From: Paragyromitra xinjiangensis | Lineage: Eukaryota > Ascomycota > Pezizomycetes > Pezizales > Discinaceae | DNA length: 64,000 bases | Direction: 5' to 3' | NCBI GenBank assembly: GCA_038503065.1 | Contig: JBCAMK010000002.1 | Coordinates: 434,001 to 498,000 of the forward strand | Notes under the pieces: model-generated | What the model saw: only the letters and a program-made list of their open reading frames with translations | What the model was told of the DNA's origin: nothing | The model's database searches: none | Position numbers and translations under genes: made by a program | In this document: positions 25,101 through 38,918 of the stretch, piece after piece | Position numbering within the stretch: the stretch's first letter is position 1 | Layout of the letters: the number at the start of each line of letters is the position of its first letter

Positions 25101-28100
25101 TCTACTATGAGGTGGTCGAGACGAGACCAAGCAGCAATGCTTACCCTCTTCTCGAAATTCGTCAACCCGCGTACCCTCTATAAGTCATCTCTTGTCTACT
25201 CTGCGCTCTTAAATCTCCTCACGATTGGGGATTCGAAAATTCAATCGGCGGCGCTGAAATGCATTTTTACGTGGAAGATACCGGCGATCCGAGCGTACGA
25301 GGATAACCTTAATAATCTCATTGACGATACTCGGTTCAGAGAGGAGGTCGCGCAGTTTGTTCAAGTCGAGGAGGAGGAATCGATGATTCAAACCAACCAC
25401 AGAGAGGGGCTGATGCCTGTGCTACTACGGATCTTGTACGGGCGGAGTTTGAACCGTAAACATGCCTCGAGCGGGAAGAAGGGGATGGAGAGTAAGCGAA
25501 CAGTAGTGTTAGCTTCGCTGGCGAACTTTCAGCCAGAGGAGCGAGCCTTGTTTATTGATATCATTCTTGGGAATTTGGCGGACGCACAGTTCGTTGATAA
25601 AACGAACCCAGAACGATATACACTGAGGCTGGAGGCGTTAGGTAGTGTGAATGTGTCGACGAGGAAACAAGTCGGTTTTGTGCGCATGGTGGAGGATATG
25701 CTGCGCCAACTCGGGAGCACGATGTTGCCGTATGTGGAGAAGATCATGGATGCGTTAATGTACTGTCTTGTCTCCGCGTCGAAGAATATCGGAGAGACAG
25801 AGGATATCACACCTGAGGATACGCTTTCACTCAAGGTATCTAAGGCTATCCGACAAGGCGGATTCAAGTGTTTGAATGCCCTCTTTGCCAACTGCCCCGG
25901 GTTCTCGTGGGCGTCGTATATGCCAGTACTCTTCGAGGAGCTCGTTACGCCCCGTTTGGAGAACCTTCCGGTTGAGACTTCGCAGGGTCCTTCTGGGCTA
26001 ATGCAGCTATTTTTGACATGGACAAAGTCAAGGAGTACGGTGCTTTTCCTGGCGGATTATAACGCTCAGGTGATGTCGACGATTGCGATGTGTTTGGCAA
26101 ATAAACAGGTGAAGGATGAAGTAGTGCTGTTCATTATCAACATTGTCAAGAATATTATCGCGCTGGTTTCTCCGGAGGAAGATATGGATATCGAAGATAA
26201 CTCTCAGGCAGTTAAGGAACGAGTCATAAGGCCGAGTGTGGATCTTTTCATTGTTAATACTGGCGATATCCTTCACAGAAGCCCCGGAAAAGAGGTCTTG
26301 GAACAAGCAGTGGAGGCAATTGCGAAATTGGCGCCGCATGTTTCTGGGGGTGCCGAGACTACCCATCTGGTCGATATATCAGTCTTCTTGCTGGACCAAC
26401 CTTCTCGTCGTGTTAGTCCGAAGGCGAAGAGTGATATCTTGAAGATTCTTGTTCATTTCCTGCCGCTCTGCGTCATGGAGAAGGGTGATGAGTTGTTTGA
26501 GAGAACGTTTCGCAGTGTTTCTTCTCTGTTTGGATACTTTAAGGATCGTGAGGGACGGGAAAACCTTGCGGCTGTTTTGAATGTGTTTGCAGCTAGGGAT
26601 GAGGAGATTGTGGAGGTTGCGATTCTGTCTCAGCAACTGAACTCCTTCTCGAACAAGCGCTTAGACGAACCGGACTTCGAGCAGCGTTTGGAAGCGTATG
26701 CTAAGATAAATGAAGAGAGATATAAGGTGTTTAGTCCGAGACAATGGATGCCGTTGTTATTCAATATGCTTTTCTTTATCAAGGATAACGAAGAGTTGGT
26801 GATCCGGACTAATGCTTCGTACGCTCTGAGACGGTTTGCAGAGAGTTGCGGTAGCAGGATTGGGACGCTAGAAGAGGAAGCATATCTATCAATTTTGTCT
26901 GATACTATTCTTCCTGCACTGAGAGCTGGGGCTCGAGAACAATCAGAATTGGTTAGAGTGGAGTTTGTGGGTGTCATGGCACACGTAGTGAAGGAGTGCA
27001 GTACATGGGAGGAGGCTAGCGATATGAAGCCTCTATTGGTTGGCGACGACGAAGAAGCCAGCTTTTTCAACAACATTCTTCACATTCAGCAGCATAGAAG
27101 ATTGCGTGCTCTCCGGCGACTGGCTGCGATTGCACAGAAGGAACGTATTCAGAGCTCGAATATTGCGCATTTCTTCTTACCGTTGATCGAACATTTCATA
27201 TTTGATCAGGCAGATGATGGGCATAACCTGGCTAGTGAGACCGTCGTTACAGTTGGGGCACTGGTAGAACAGCTTTCATGGGCGCAATATAGAGCGTTGT
27301 TTAGGAGATATACCGGATATTTGAGGACGAAGGTAGAACTGGAAAAGATTGTTGTGAGGTTGATTGGGGTGGTTGTTGATTCATTATCGAGGGCATGGGC
27401 GACAGCTGCAACAAATCCAGCTAAGTCGACTACTGTGGAAGCTGTTGATGGGGATGGGGATGCTTCAATGGAAGTGACCCGTCTTGGACAACTTGCGGAA
27501 GCACTTCCAGATCAGGAAGTATTGGCAAAAGATATCTCTAATGGATTGCTTACTACATTGAACGACTACCTCCACAAAAAAGACGAATCTACAGTCAGCC
27601 TCCGTGTTCCGATTGCGGTTTCGATAGTTAAGCTTCTTAAGGTCATGCCAGATGAGATGCTCAAGCTTAAACTTCCGCCAGTCTTGACCGATGTCTCCCA
27701 TATCCTACGCAGCAGAGCACAGGATTCACGCGATATGACCCGAAGGACATTGACTGAAATTACAACTTTGCTTGGATCTCAATACTTCGGGTTTGTGATC
27801 AAGGAACTCCGAGGCGCTCTTTTAAGGGGTTACCAGCTTCACGTCCTTTCGTTCACGGTGCATTCAATTTTGGTGTCTGTGGTGCCGAGCTATTCACCAG
27901 GGGATCTTGATTACTGCGTTTCACAAATTGTTGATGTAGTGATGGATGATATCTTCGGCGTTACTGGTATGGAGAAGGATGCCGAAGGGTATATCAGCAA
28001 GATGAAGGAAGTCAAGAGTAGTAAGAGTTATGATTCTATGGATCTTTTGGCTTCTACAACTACCTTACCTCATCTTGGAAAACTTATTCGACCAATCCAA

Positions 28101-30491
28101 GCACTCTTACAGGAGAAGATGAACCTGAAGATGTCAAAGAAGATCGATGAATTATTAAGAAGAATAGGGGTGGGGCTTTTGAGAAACGAAGCTGTCAAAT
28201 CGCAAGAACTCTTAGTATTTTGTTACGAAGTTATCCAGGAGGCCCACAAGGCTGCCTCAGCTGCTCCTGCGGAGAAGAAGGTTGATCCTACCGCCCTACG
28301 ATATTTAGTTAACCTTAAAGCACCATCGAAAGCAGCGTCAGGAGTCACAACCTCATCTCATACATATAAACTCTACCGATTTTCGTTAGATATCCTGAGA
28401 ACTGTTTTGCAAAAACATGACCATCTTAAGACGCCTGAGAATCTGGCAGGTTTCATTCCTGTTCTTGGTGATGCTCTACTTTCGAAACAGGAAGAGGTTC
28501 AGATCTCAGCTTTGCGGCTGCTAACGACTATTATACGTGTTCCACTACCAACGATTGACCAAGGATCCAGTGTGTTTGTGTCACAGGCTCTTGCGTTTAT
28601 CAAAGATTCGCCTTCAACGAATGTTGAGATTGCCCAAGCTAGTTTGAAACTACTGGCAGCAATCCTCCGGGAACGTCGTAGTATCAACATCAAGGAAACC
28701 GCCATCGCGTACCTTCTCACACGGATAAAGCCCGACTTGGAAGAGCCTGATCGTCAAGGTGTAACTTTCAATTTCCTAAAGGCTGTCATGTCCCGCAAAA
28801 TCGTCATCACGGAGGTTTATGAAGTACTCGATAATGTCGCGGCAATCATGGTGACGAATCAGACTAGATCAGTTCGTGATCTAGCACGCGGAGTCTATTT
28901 CCAGTTTCTTATGGAGTACCCCCAAGGCAAAGATCGTTTAAACAAGCAAATGGCTTTTCTATTAAAGAACTTGGACTATGTACATCAAGCCGGGCGGCTA
29001 TCGGTCCTCGAGGCTACAAACCTGTTGGTCACGAAGGTCGGAGAAGGTCTTATTCAGGAAGTCATCGAAACATTCTTTGTTCCACTAGTTATGGTATTGA
29101 TTAACGATGAATCGACCGAGTGTCGTGAAATGGCAGGGGCGCTACTGAAGAAGTTGCTTGAAAGAGCAGATAAGGAGAGATTGCAAACATTTATGAATCT
29201 GATTCGAGATTGGCTATCGCAGGATGAGAAGCCTTTACTTCTGAGAGTGTCACTTCAGATATATGGTTTGTTTTTTGAAGTCTACGAAAAGAGAGGGCAG
29301 AGAGAGGTGGCTTTCGTGTCAGAGAGGCTTCAAGAGCTGTTACAAAATGCTTGCAACGAAGATGCGGAGACTATAGTCGAGTGGGAGTTGGTTTACTTCG
29401 GTCTCCAAACTTGGACCAAGATTGTGCAAAGTTTCCCTGAGACTTCATTTTCGGCTTCAAGTGATGCTATGTGGCTTGCAATTCGCAATTGTTTGGTTTT
29501 TCCTCATGCGTGGGTTAAACTTTCTGCTGCGCGCCTCGTGGGGCTTCTTCTTGCCGAATATGCCAAATCGTCCGAGTCACTATTGAACCTTCCGCTTGAT
29601 AACGGCCGCGGATTGGAGATGGATGGTACTGATATGATCAACATTGCACGAGCAACTTCCTCTCAGCTGAATAGTGCTGAACCGTCGGATGAGCTTGGGC
29701 TACAGGTCGTCAAGAACTTACTTTTCATCGGAAGGTGCTTTTATGCCAATAAGATGCCAGCCCTTGATTCAGTACCTCAAAATGATGAAGAGTTGGAAGA
29801 CATCGAGGAGGATCGGGAGCTTAAGACGGCACTTTTGTGGATTATTGGGAGGATTTCTGGTGTCATCCGTAGCGAGAGAAATATCAAAAAGGTATGGTTT
29901 CGAATCTTTCTGCTCAGGCGTCCCAATACTGTTACGGCCTTCTGACTTTGTGTCTAGGGGCTCTTGGGCAAGAAGTATGGTCTACAGTGGTTGGCAGCCA
30001 TGGTCCAGGTCATTTCTGGAGAAGATTTGATACCTTTGGCAAACAAGCTGATTATGCCTCTCTATAATTTAACCGACCTCTCGGATATGAGTCTGATGAA
30101 GGGTAAGCTCGCACTAAATCGAACATATTCCGATGGCGGCACTAACCTATTCAACAGATCTGAAAGGCACCGCGCAAGAGATCTTAGGCATGATTCAGAC
30201 TAAAATGGGCCCCACGGAGTACGGAAAAGCATATAACACTATTCGCTCCGAGGTACAAGAGAGAAGGCGGGCGAGGAAGTACAAGAGGTCAATTCAGGTA
30301 AAATTTCATCGAGATACGATATTTGTTAGATCCTTTTTCGTACTTTGTTGTATTAACTATCTTTACAATAGATGGTCGCGGATCCGGAGAAGGCTGCTAA
30401 GATGAAGATCCGGAAGCACGAGAAAACGCGCGCTGCAAGAAAAGAGAAGTCTAATGCCCATAGAGAGCACAGAAAGGGGAGGTTAGGATAG
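22192..30491 (+). CDS. UTP20: U3 snoRNP / SSU-processome protein Utp20
   Basis: Giant HEAT-repeat-like scaffold of the 90S pre-ribosome, needed for early pre-18S rRNA processing in the nucleolus. Exons: 22192-22260, 22325-22356, 22417-23071, 23139-23719, 23772-24864, 24915-29891, 29958-30102, 30158-30297 and 30372-30491 (2603 aa, between the yeast and human sizes). All junctions are in phase. The 32-base second exon gives FQSFTQKIANL and joins to KIDPVRRVRR, the family N-terminus. The 4977-base exon holds the DRIM-type region and alpha-helical repeats. The C-terminus is very basic (ERRRARKYKRSIQ, then KMKIRKHEKTRAARKEK), typical of a nucleolar protein. The start is the first ATG in frame with a short basic leader. 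Confidence 0.97.
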
Positions 30492-31203
30492 ATATACTGG
30501 TGTAATCCTGGCCACTCTGGCTGGTTTAATTTGTGGATTTTGGGCGTTTATTATTCAAAAAATTTTCCTTGGAGGTTTTGTGGTGGGGCCGCAGTAAAGA
30601 CCATACCTGTATATTAAATACTAGTAAATATTAGATGCGATATTTGTAGTGGGCTTGCTACCCCAACAAGTTGCTAAGCTGTCAATTAGCTGATTTTACG
30701 CGTCACGGGAAACGGGCAGAGCAATATGCTCCTCTGCGAAATCTGGTCATATTCTACACGGGGGGTTCCATCCTCGATTATTGTCTAGCAATGACAATTC
30801 ATCTCTCTTGGGAGACTAGCCTAGGAATAATAGGTGAAAGGAGCTTTTGTGCCGTTTGGTTGTCGACGAGTCTTTTTTTGAAGTGTTTTTTCCGCTAATT
30901 TCCTTGGGTCCAAACATGTTTGAGTCAATGGTCTGAAGATTCCACAAATGCAGATCATGAGGTATCGCTCCTAGAGCCAGTCTACTCGCCCGCGGCCCTT
31001 TAGAATGGGAGATGCGAGATCGCCGCTGTTGGAGGTATTACGTGATGTCGAGATACTAACGTTGGCTCAAGTTCAAAGGGACTTGTATAACAGTAATCCA
31101 TAATTAAAGTACATCTAAAAAGATCCAGGCTCCTACAAGTTGCCATAGAAAACATCCCCTCAAAAAAAGAAAACATAATAACCGTGGTATTGGTACACAC
31201 TCA
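30492..31203. other. Intergenic between convergent UTP20 and DOP1
   Basis: Two genes end towards each other here. No coding signal is seen. Confidence 0.6.
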
Positions 31204-34200
31204 TCATACTCCTTCCTCAAAAAAGATATCCTTCATTAGGGCATCTTCGCAAGCCTCTAGATCAGGCGGTTTCATGCCGTAGGTCCCTTCGTAAACAAAG
31301 ATACTAAGGTTGCTAAAAAATGGCCTTAGTATCTCAGCTTTAATGTCTCCTCCGTTTCTTTCAAGCTCTCGAATCTTCTCCCCTGCTAGCCAAGGCCGCC
31401 TGCGGTTTTCTAAGACCGCATTACTCTGAGACGACGAGGAAGACGAAGGGAGTTCTATCGCTACCTGATCCACAAGTGCTGCGGGAACCCAGCCGTTGGG
31501 GCGGTAGACTGCCTCTATTGTATCGGTTACGAATAACCATTCATGAAGCTGAAACTCGTCGGGAGCGATCACCAGCAGAGTATCCAGGAATTTACACGCT
31601 TGGAGTATAGTAGAATCTGTGTATGTTGAATTATCATCATCGGGGAATAGCGCTGACAGCGCCGATTGTAGCTCGGTGTTTATCAGTGGCCACAGTGAGG
31701 AGAGATGCACAGGTGAAGTTCTTAAGATAAGGGCTCGAAAGACTAAGTACACCTCCCCTCTAGTCGCAGATGACGGTGATGTCACAGCGGTTGCAGAAAG
31801 AAGCTCCACTAGCTTTTCTTCTAGTTCTTTAAGGTTCACAACAAAAGTATCTTTCTCTGCTCCGAATATGAGAAATGCGATTCTCCGGAGGTTGAGCTGT
31901 GTCTTTTTATCGGCTTCTTGCCTGGCAGAGGTCGCACCAACTCCGAAGAGTACTCCTGCCGTTGTGGGCGGAGTGATCCTCCCCAGAAGATCAGACATAC
32001 GCTCACGGTCGCTGGTAATGTATTGTCTAACAAGGGGGACCCAGTTACTCTTTACCAGCGAAATAGGCGAGGAGAAGAATTTCGGGTCTAAGAATGCATC
32101 CGACAGTTCCTTTTTCCAAGCCTTTTGGTTATTTTGTAACCGTGTGAGTTGATACAGCAGATCCAATATACTTGGTGAAATGTTTTGAGGAAACGCTTTG
32201 GATCTAAAAGTGGGCCCCACGACACTTGTAGAGATCGTGACAGAAGCAGCGACTACCCGATCTGGCTCAACAAGGACTTTGCGAAGTTCGGGGATGATTG
32301 ATGCCAAGATAGCCACGATGTCGTCTGGGGAAGTTCTTCCCTTGCCGGCTCGTTCTATTTTGCCATCCCCGTCGACTTCCTTCTCCATCGGCGACCCTGC
32401 CACTGGTGCTGGTGCTTCTAAGATATTCTGCCCCATCGGTCTGACGGTAAATGCTGCCGTTAATAGCCGTAAGAATAGGTCCTAATGAACGGGTTAGAGG
32501 GAAATGGCACGATAAATAGACAAGAAATACGCAATTAGAATAGCATACTCCTAATTCTTTCCTCATCCGCTTTTGCTCCCCAAAATTTGTGTTATCAACT
32601 TTCTCCCCTAGAATTGCCGTGAAGCTCAATAAACTTGGCAATGTCTGTCGATGTGGGAACGGGTTGGTAAGGACATCCCTTAAAAACACCATACAATCCG
32701 CCCATATTTCGTCCATAGCATCATCTTCCAGGCTCCTAGCGTATTCCACCAGGAATACCACCACGTCGAGATCGCTTAACTCTGCAGTTAGCGTAGACTT
32801 TCTGGCAGGATCTAACGCAGCCGGGTTCGTTCTCGAATATATTGCATTGAATATGGCTGGGATCGTATGTTTTGGTCGTGATCCATCAAGAACGTTGATC
32901 AACTTGAAGATGCTAGCCATTTTCTTATGGCCGATATCTCTCCCTACAGCGCCTTTCGCCGGCCACAGTTCAATCAAAGTCTCCAGGCACTCTAGTGTTT
33001 CCGCTGCGAATAGGTGCTCCAAGATCCTCCGAGCACGTCCTCTCAACCTGACACTTGTATATAGCCAGCTTTCCTTACTTCCCGGATCAAGAACAGATTC
33101 ACTTTCACCGAGTCCTGCATTGGCATCTCCCCAGCTCCAAATCGAGTAGCAGCTCTTCACGGTATCCTGAAAACATAGTAAGACTGTAAGACGGTTGTTT
33201 GCTGCCGAGCTCCTATTCTGAGGGCTCTCAACAGCAAAAACTCCGCTGACCATATTTCCGAAGAATCCTCCTGTCGTTTGCGCATCGGGACTCTTAGGTC
33301 CAGGGGTTTTTAGCTCCTCCGTGACAAGTTTGTCATGAGCTGCCGCAAGGATCTGTTCTAACCCATTGAGTAAGGCTACTAATGTTCCCTCCGGACTCTT
33401 GATCCTCTCTGCTATCCCTCTTTGCTCTCCTTCTTTGAACACTTGTTTGAGCACATCAAAAGTTTGTCGGATTTGGTTGCATAGGCATTCAACCAGTGGT
33501 ATGAGAATTTGGAATATGACATTCTCCAGCAGTGGTAAACACTCCGTTAGGAAGTTAATCCAGCTGTCCAATATAGGCCTACCGCTAGGGCTTGAGAAAC
33601 CACCGACAAGACACTTGACCAACTGCTGCGGAGGTTTGGCTTGAGGCGGAGGAGGGTTTGATTTCTCTGGATCTTGCGCGGTAGCCGTCGTACGATTACC
33701 CTTGATGCTTATGGCATCTCGCTTTAATTGGCCGAGTTGACTTGTAGGCCGCATAAGAGACAATTTTAAAGCCGCGAACAAAACGTCAAGTAGGGAAACT
33801 TGAACGAAGGTATCTTTCGTCTCTATCGCTGAGATCAGCCGTGCAGTAAGTACGTTCTCCAATTCCATGTCCGCTAATGATTTTGCAAAAGGGCTGAGCA
33901 ATAATTGATGCAAGACTTTCAATGCTGTTCTGTGTAAACGAGATACACTTTCAGAGCCATTACTGTCTTTTGCATCACCGTCAATGGCCCTGACTGTAGC
34001 CTTTGCGAAAAGAGTCTGTAAGGTCATGTCCTCATCTCCGTATCCATCTGTTCAGGTGAATAGTTAGATTGTGCAAAGACGCAGAAGCATATGGGAAGAG
34101 GCGAAGATATTTGCTCACGTTCTGCCAAAATCCTTCCCCTTGTTTCATCCGCACCAATGGCCAACTCACTTGCTAAGGTAGCCATGACACTCGGAGTAGA

Positions 34201-36938
34201 ATATTGCAAGACATTCGACAAGGTCTGGAAATAGTACGCAGCCACTTCTAGGTCATGATTTTCTCCGTACACATGTCTCTTTACCGGCGCACCATGTGGA
34301 TCTCTTGGTCCAGGATCTTTCAAGAACTTCAAATCGACTAGCTTTGTAACAAACACGCCGAAAAGCCTACAATTTACCAGAGATCATAAGCCACCTGTAG
34401 ACTCCCATAGATAATTCTCTATTGACATACCTGCTCAAGCTTGCTAAGTTTTGTAGCCACCCTCTCGCAAACACCGCCATCTCCAGCCCATCATCTCTCA
34501 GGGAGTCCAAAAATAAAAAAAGTGGCCTAGTTAGAACCATCTCAGGCCCACCACCAGTTGTGTAATTGATGCTATGTGTCCACAAGACCCCAAATTTTCG
34601 TCCTTGCTCGGCGCTCCTAGAGGAGTAAATACCCCCAATGTCTCCCTTGGTCATGACCGTTGCTACAGCAGCCTCAATTCTACGATCCGCAAGCACGCCT
34701 TGAAGATTCCACAGTGCTTTGACTGCCTCGACGTGAAATTTTGGTGTATCTGGCGACAGGTAGTCCCAAATGTTTTTCACGACGGGTAGAATGAGGGTGT
34801 CGATTGTTTGCGGTGAAAGGTACCCCTTGATATACATAGCAGCCACCACATTTGTCATTCCTTGGAGTGCTGCGAAGGAAATGCTATCTGAAGAAAGGGT
34901 TGTCTGGAATGCCTCGATGAACTGTGAAGACTCCTTCGAATTTTGAAACTTAGGCGTCTTCTGAATGATATTGACAAGAAGCTGACACCGCACACCAACA
35001 TCGGCGGATTCCTCCAGCGCATTTCCAGCAGCTCTGGCTGCCTCTCGTAAAATCCACTTCCCTACTGCATTCATAGGAAAGGGCGGAGTAGGTCCTGAAC
35101 TGGTACTCTGGCCCTTTCTGTAAAATTGCTGTATTTTTTTCAGAATCTCGTCATTTTCTTCGCCTGCGTCAGCGTTCTCTTCTAAGGCTGTAATCCTAAA
35201 GGCTCTCTCAGGAACTAGCTGCCACAGCTCCTCCGCTACCAGGAACCCTTTTGCCTTTAGGTTCCTGCGTCCTGTGCCTTTCCCTAACTCGACTAGCACG
35301 CTCAACACCAATAAGGGCGCATGCACCAACACCATCTCCTCCTCGCTCACATTGAAAGTCCTGATGATGAATCTTACGCCCTCTAGTATCTCCTCACCCT
35401 CACTTTCACCTTCAGCTGAAAATGCCGTCACGACCTTCTCTAGAATTTGCTCCCAGATGAGTGAAGCCTCAACTCCATCAAAAAACATGCTAGCGCTTCG
35501 CAGCACCTCGGCATAGATCCCTTTACTAGGCGCAGATTTCTCGTACTGTCTTACACTTTCGATAACTGGTAGGAAGAGCTTTGGAATAACTAAGGACCCA
35601 ACCTCCCACCTGTCCATGAGTGATAGACAGATTCTGTATGGTTTTGCCCTCTCTGTTGTGCTGGTCTCTCCTAGGCGATCCAGCATCTTCACTAGTCCCC
35701 CAACTAGCGAGTTTAAACCATACTTGTGGAAATAACCCGTATCTCGTTGTTCTTGGCCGTCTAATCCGAGAAACCATGCCCACAGCCGTCGATTCAGTCC
35801 CATATCTCTCCTCAACACTACTCCGGCCGCAAGAGTCACCAACAGTTCCAAGTCGGGTTTGCTAACTCTTTCCTGCAGGATTTTGCAGGAAAGTGGTAAT
35901 GACCCAACCAGCAAATCCAAGAATCCACGTTGGACCAATAGTTGTTCATCTCCCAGCCCAGCGCAAAATGCTCTCACCAGAAGTCCTGGTTCGGGATTAA
36001 CCAGAGCTTCTGCCTCATTTCCCTTGCCATCATCCATAGCTATATCCTCCGACTCGTTGGGAGTTTCGATTTTTTTCCCCTCATCTAACGTCGGTAGTCT
36101 CCTTCCCAAAAATGCCAATGACCCTTGTCGCCTGCCTGGGCTCGTGATAGTAGCGAGTAGAAAGCACTGCCAGAAATAGGCGTCATCTCCAACACCATTT
36201 TTGATCCCATCCATCAATGCCAGTGTCCTATCAAAATATTCCCCCCCTTCCTCATCTATTCCTGGTAGTAACGCCAGAATTAAGCTCTTTAACGCTGGTC
36301 GCAGTGCTGTTGAGAGAGGAAGATAGAATCTCTCCAGGAGCGTAAGATAGTGGGGTTTGAGTGTCAAAGATGCATATGAAAGCACAGGTGTCAATCCAGG
36401 CGTCCATAGGGTCAGATCTTGAGCTAGTCCGTCACGTCCAATCATAGTAAAGATATAGTGGTAGACCTCTATTGTCTTTTGGTGCACACCAGACGGTAGT
36501 TGTGGATTGAGACATTGAGCAAGACGTTTCGCGATAAGGGTTTTTGATGGTATTAATGGAAGCGAAGGATGCGATTGTAATGCCTATTTCACCTCCATTC
36601 ACTCTCCACATCGTTAGCCTTCTGTTAGCTATTACCCATAGCAGAGAGCTTTGGGAAGTAACCTTCAACAATCGTCCTAGAAATGAAATATAATCTGCCC
36701 ATTCTTGCAAAGTATAACTTTCGAACAATGAAAGGGCGCGGTCAATCGTTGCGGAGTACCGCTTGTACTTTGGATCCTTCCTTGTGACATCTGTCACATT
36801 TCACATGTTAACTTCAGACACGATCCCGATTTTGGTGGGACACGCACCATCATCGTTTCGAAGCCGTGATCGGGGCTGAGGAGAAGAGCGACCGGAGCTC
36901 AAAGGAGACGGTATCCGAGACCCAGGTTCGAGAGACAT
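31204..36938 (-). CDS. DOP1: Dopey family protein Dop1
   Basis: Large peripheral protein of the trans-Golgi and endosome that acts with Mon2 and the flippase Neo1 in membrane traffic and polarity. Exons, in transcript order: 36938-36848, 36790-36663, 36583-34431, 34366-34119, 34047-32549 and 32481-31204 (1798 aa; yeast Dop1 is about 1700). The N-terminal Dopey domain is clear: DPKYKRYSATIDRALSLFE, then EWADYISFLGRLLK, then LPSGVHQKTIEVYHYIF, split by the 36584-36662 intron. The start ATG at 36938 gives MSLEPGSRIPSPLSSGRSSP, a Ser/Pro-rich leader. The C-terminal third (GQNILEAPAPVAGS onward) is open to the stop with no frame breaks. A plus-strand gene begins only 41 bases beyond the start codon if its first ATG is used. 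Confidence 0.93.
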
Positions 36939-36979
36939 TAGGATTTCAAGGTCGTGTGTATCTGGCTGGAACAGCTTGA

Positions 36980-38133
36980 ATGTGCATGACGTGGATGCTG
37001 ACAGGTGAACGACTCCAAAATGATTACCCTACCCAAGGCTTAAGTATAAACAGCAGTGACGGTAACCATGCTGGGACAAGGCAGTCAGCCTCGCCTATTC
37101 AAGCAATGGAATCTACTGCCTTTAACGTAGATGCCTTTACTTTTGTCGAGATAACCCCATCAGACCCTCTAAAACAGAGACAATTATTAGTCCCTGGGTC
37201 TCTTCTCGGGTCCCAAGAATCTAACGCCGTTGCGTTAAAACGGCAGGACCCTGCGCCGAAATTGGCGGAAAGAATATGTCCTCTCGTCCCAATCAGGGTT
37301 GATCTCAACGATCTTCAACTACGTGACAATAAACCGGAACGAATATTTGCGCATGCCGTTGCACACAGTCACCATAATCAACATACTGGCGACCTACCTT
37401 CTATAGATAAGGATGAATTAGTGGACTACAGTATTGGAGATCAGTTCATTCTCATGAACGAATTTTCTCAGCAGCCGAAACGCGAAATTTTCACGAACGT
37501 CGTAAATCTCAGAACGGGTCGGGTTGGTTTAATACCGTCAAGATGTTTGATTTTTTATCCGTATGCTAAAGTGGTAGAGGAGTTCGAGTGGAGTAGGTAG
37601 CATATCTACCCTATTATTACCGCACTTAACTACTCTGTAGAAGCTGTAGCTAATGCAAATATCCCAATACAGCAACGATCGACGGGAAAAAGGTGTCGAA
37701 CATAATTGGCGACCTTTTCACTATCGCTCACGGTACCTGGGACATGAATTGGGACCCAGAGAGCAAGCCCGGGAAAAAACATCCATTCACTTTTGGGCGC
37801 AACCGTCGTACAGGTTACACGGGATTAGTCCGGATACAAGCAATTATCAAGCTTGAGCCTGATGAGATAGAGATCTGGAAGAGATCTAACCTCTTGCCTC
37901 CTTCATCATATACAGCCTCTCTCAAACGCAAACGTACCGATTTGGGTCAAGAGCCGTGCTACCATGGCCATAACTGTCAGCGATCTACTAATGCAGTGGC
38001 CGAATTCAAACGAGCCCACAGAATTCCGGATTACAAGGCCACTGTACCCAGATGGAGACTGGCTGACAGTGTTTACAAGATCCCGACAAATGCGAGCCAA
38101 GTCGACAGGGTAGGTTTGAATTTCCGATCATAG
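36980..38133 (+). CDS. Small protein with SH3-like segment, function unknown
   Basis: Two exons, 36980-37592 and 37673-38133, joined in phase at donor GTAGGT (codon A|CA); 357 aa from the first ATG. A start at 37106 (MESTAFNVDAF) is equally possible and would leave 167 bases to the DOP1 start. Residues encoded by about 37400-37570 read DELVDYSIGDQFILMNEF, then VNLRTGRVGLIPSRCL. That layout (ALYDY-like, GDxxxL, TGxxGLIPxxxL) suggests an SH3 fold. The second exon has WDMNWDPESKPGKKH and a basic SLKRKRTD stretch, perhaps a nuclear signal. No signal peptide. I do not recognise an orthologue. A GTAGGT at 38110 could start another intron, so the C-terminus is unsure. Confidence 0.6.
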
Positions 38134-38918
38134 GAATTTTAGGGTCAGTAGCAGATCTTAATTGTCAGGAAAGTACGACGGGTGTAACTGCTAGTTTTAA
38201 TTTCAGTATACTTTATATTTTTCAAACAAATTCTCTAATAACACCATAACACTACTTGTATCGAGCTGCTTTTTTCCCTTAGCTATTGTTTTCCTCTTTT
38301 TTCCCCAGGAGTTTTTACATTGTAAAAGTACTCCTAAGTTGGACTCTACCATGTCACAGGAAGCATATTCATAATTTATTTCTTCTTTAGCGGTATGCAT
38401 ATATAGATATGTCTATTAATATTTTTTTCAGGTTTCCCCGTTCATTGGAGAAATACTACTTTAAAACTTATGTTTCGAGAAGAACAAACCCTTCGTACTA
38501 ACACAAACCTGGATTTCTCTTCAAACTTGTTTCTTCTACTCTCTATACCCATTTTTTTAAATACACATGTACCCTACTCCTATCTACTGTTTTTAGCTGT
38601 TTTTTACGAATCCAATATCACGGCCGCGGTTCTACGCTCCAAAACTTAAACTTCTGTACTCTTAAAGTCAAAAGTGGCTTAACGATCTATCATCACCTTA
38701 CCGAACTTTAAATCATGGCAGACCTTAAGAAACAATTTATAATAGTGTGGGGTAACAATATATTTCTTCATTCGTAATAAAGTTTAAATGCGGCAATTGC
38801 AAGATAAGCTGGGGTCCAGGAGCTGATGTAATGCATATCTCCAATTACTTCTAAGAATTTTAAACCCCTCGACACCTCATTTACACTTCAATCCGCAAGT
38901 ACTTGATCTTATCTATAT
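38134..38918. other. AT-rich intergenic between convergent genes
   Basis: Very AT-rich, with no usable reading frame. Both flanking genes end here. Confidence 0.6.

Noticed and set aside
31619..32152. 177-codon plus-strand frame inside DOP1
   Set aside because: Antisense to a well-supported exon, with no family features of its own.
37653..37856. Alternative frame in exon 2 of the SH3-like gene
   Set aside because: The in-phase splice from GTAGGT to the frame ending at 38133 gives a longer and better-balanced protein.
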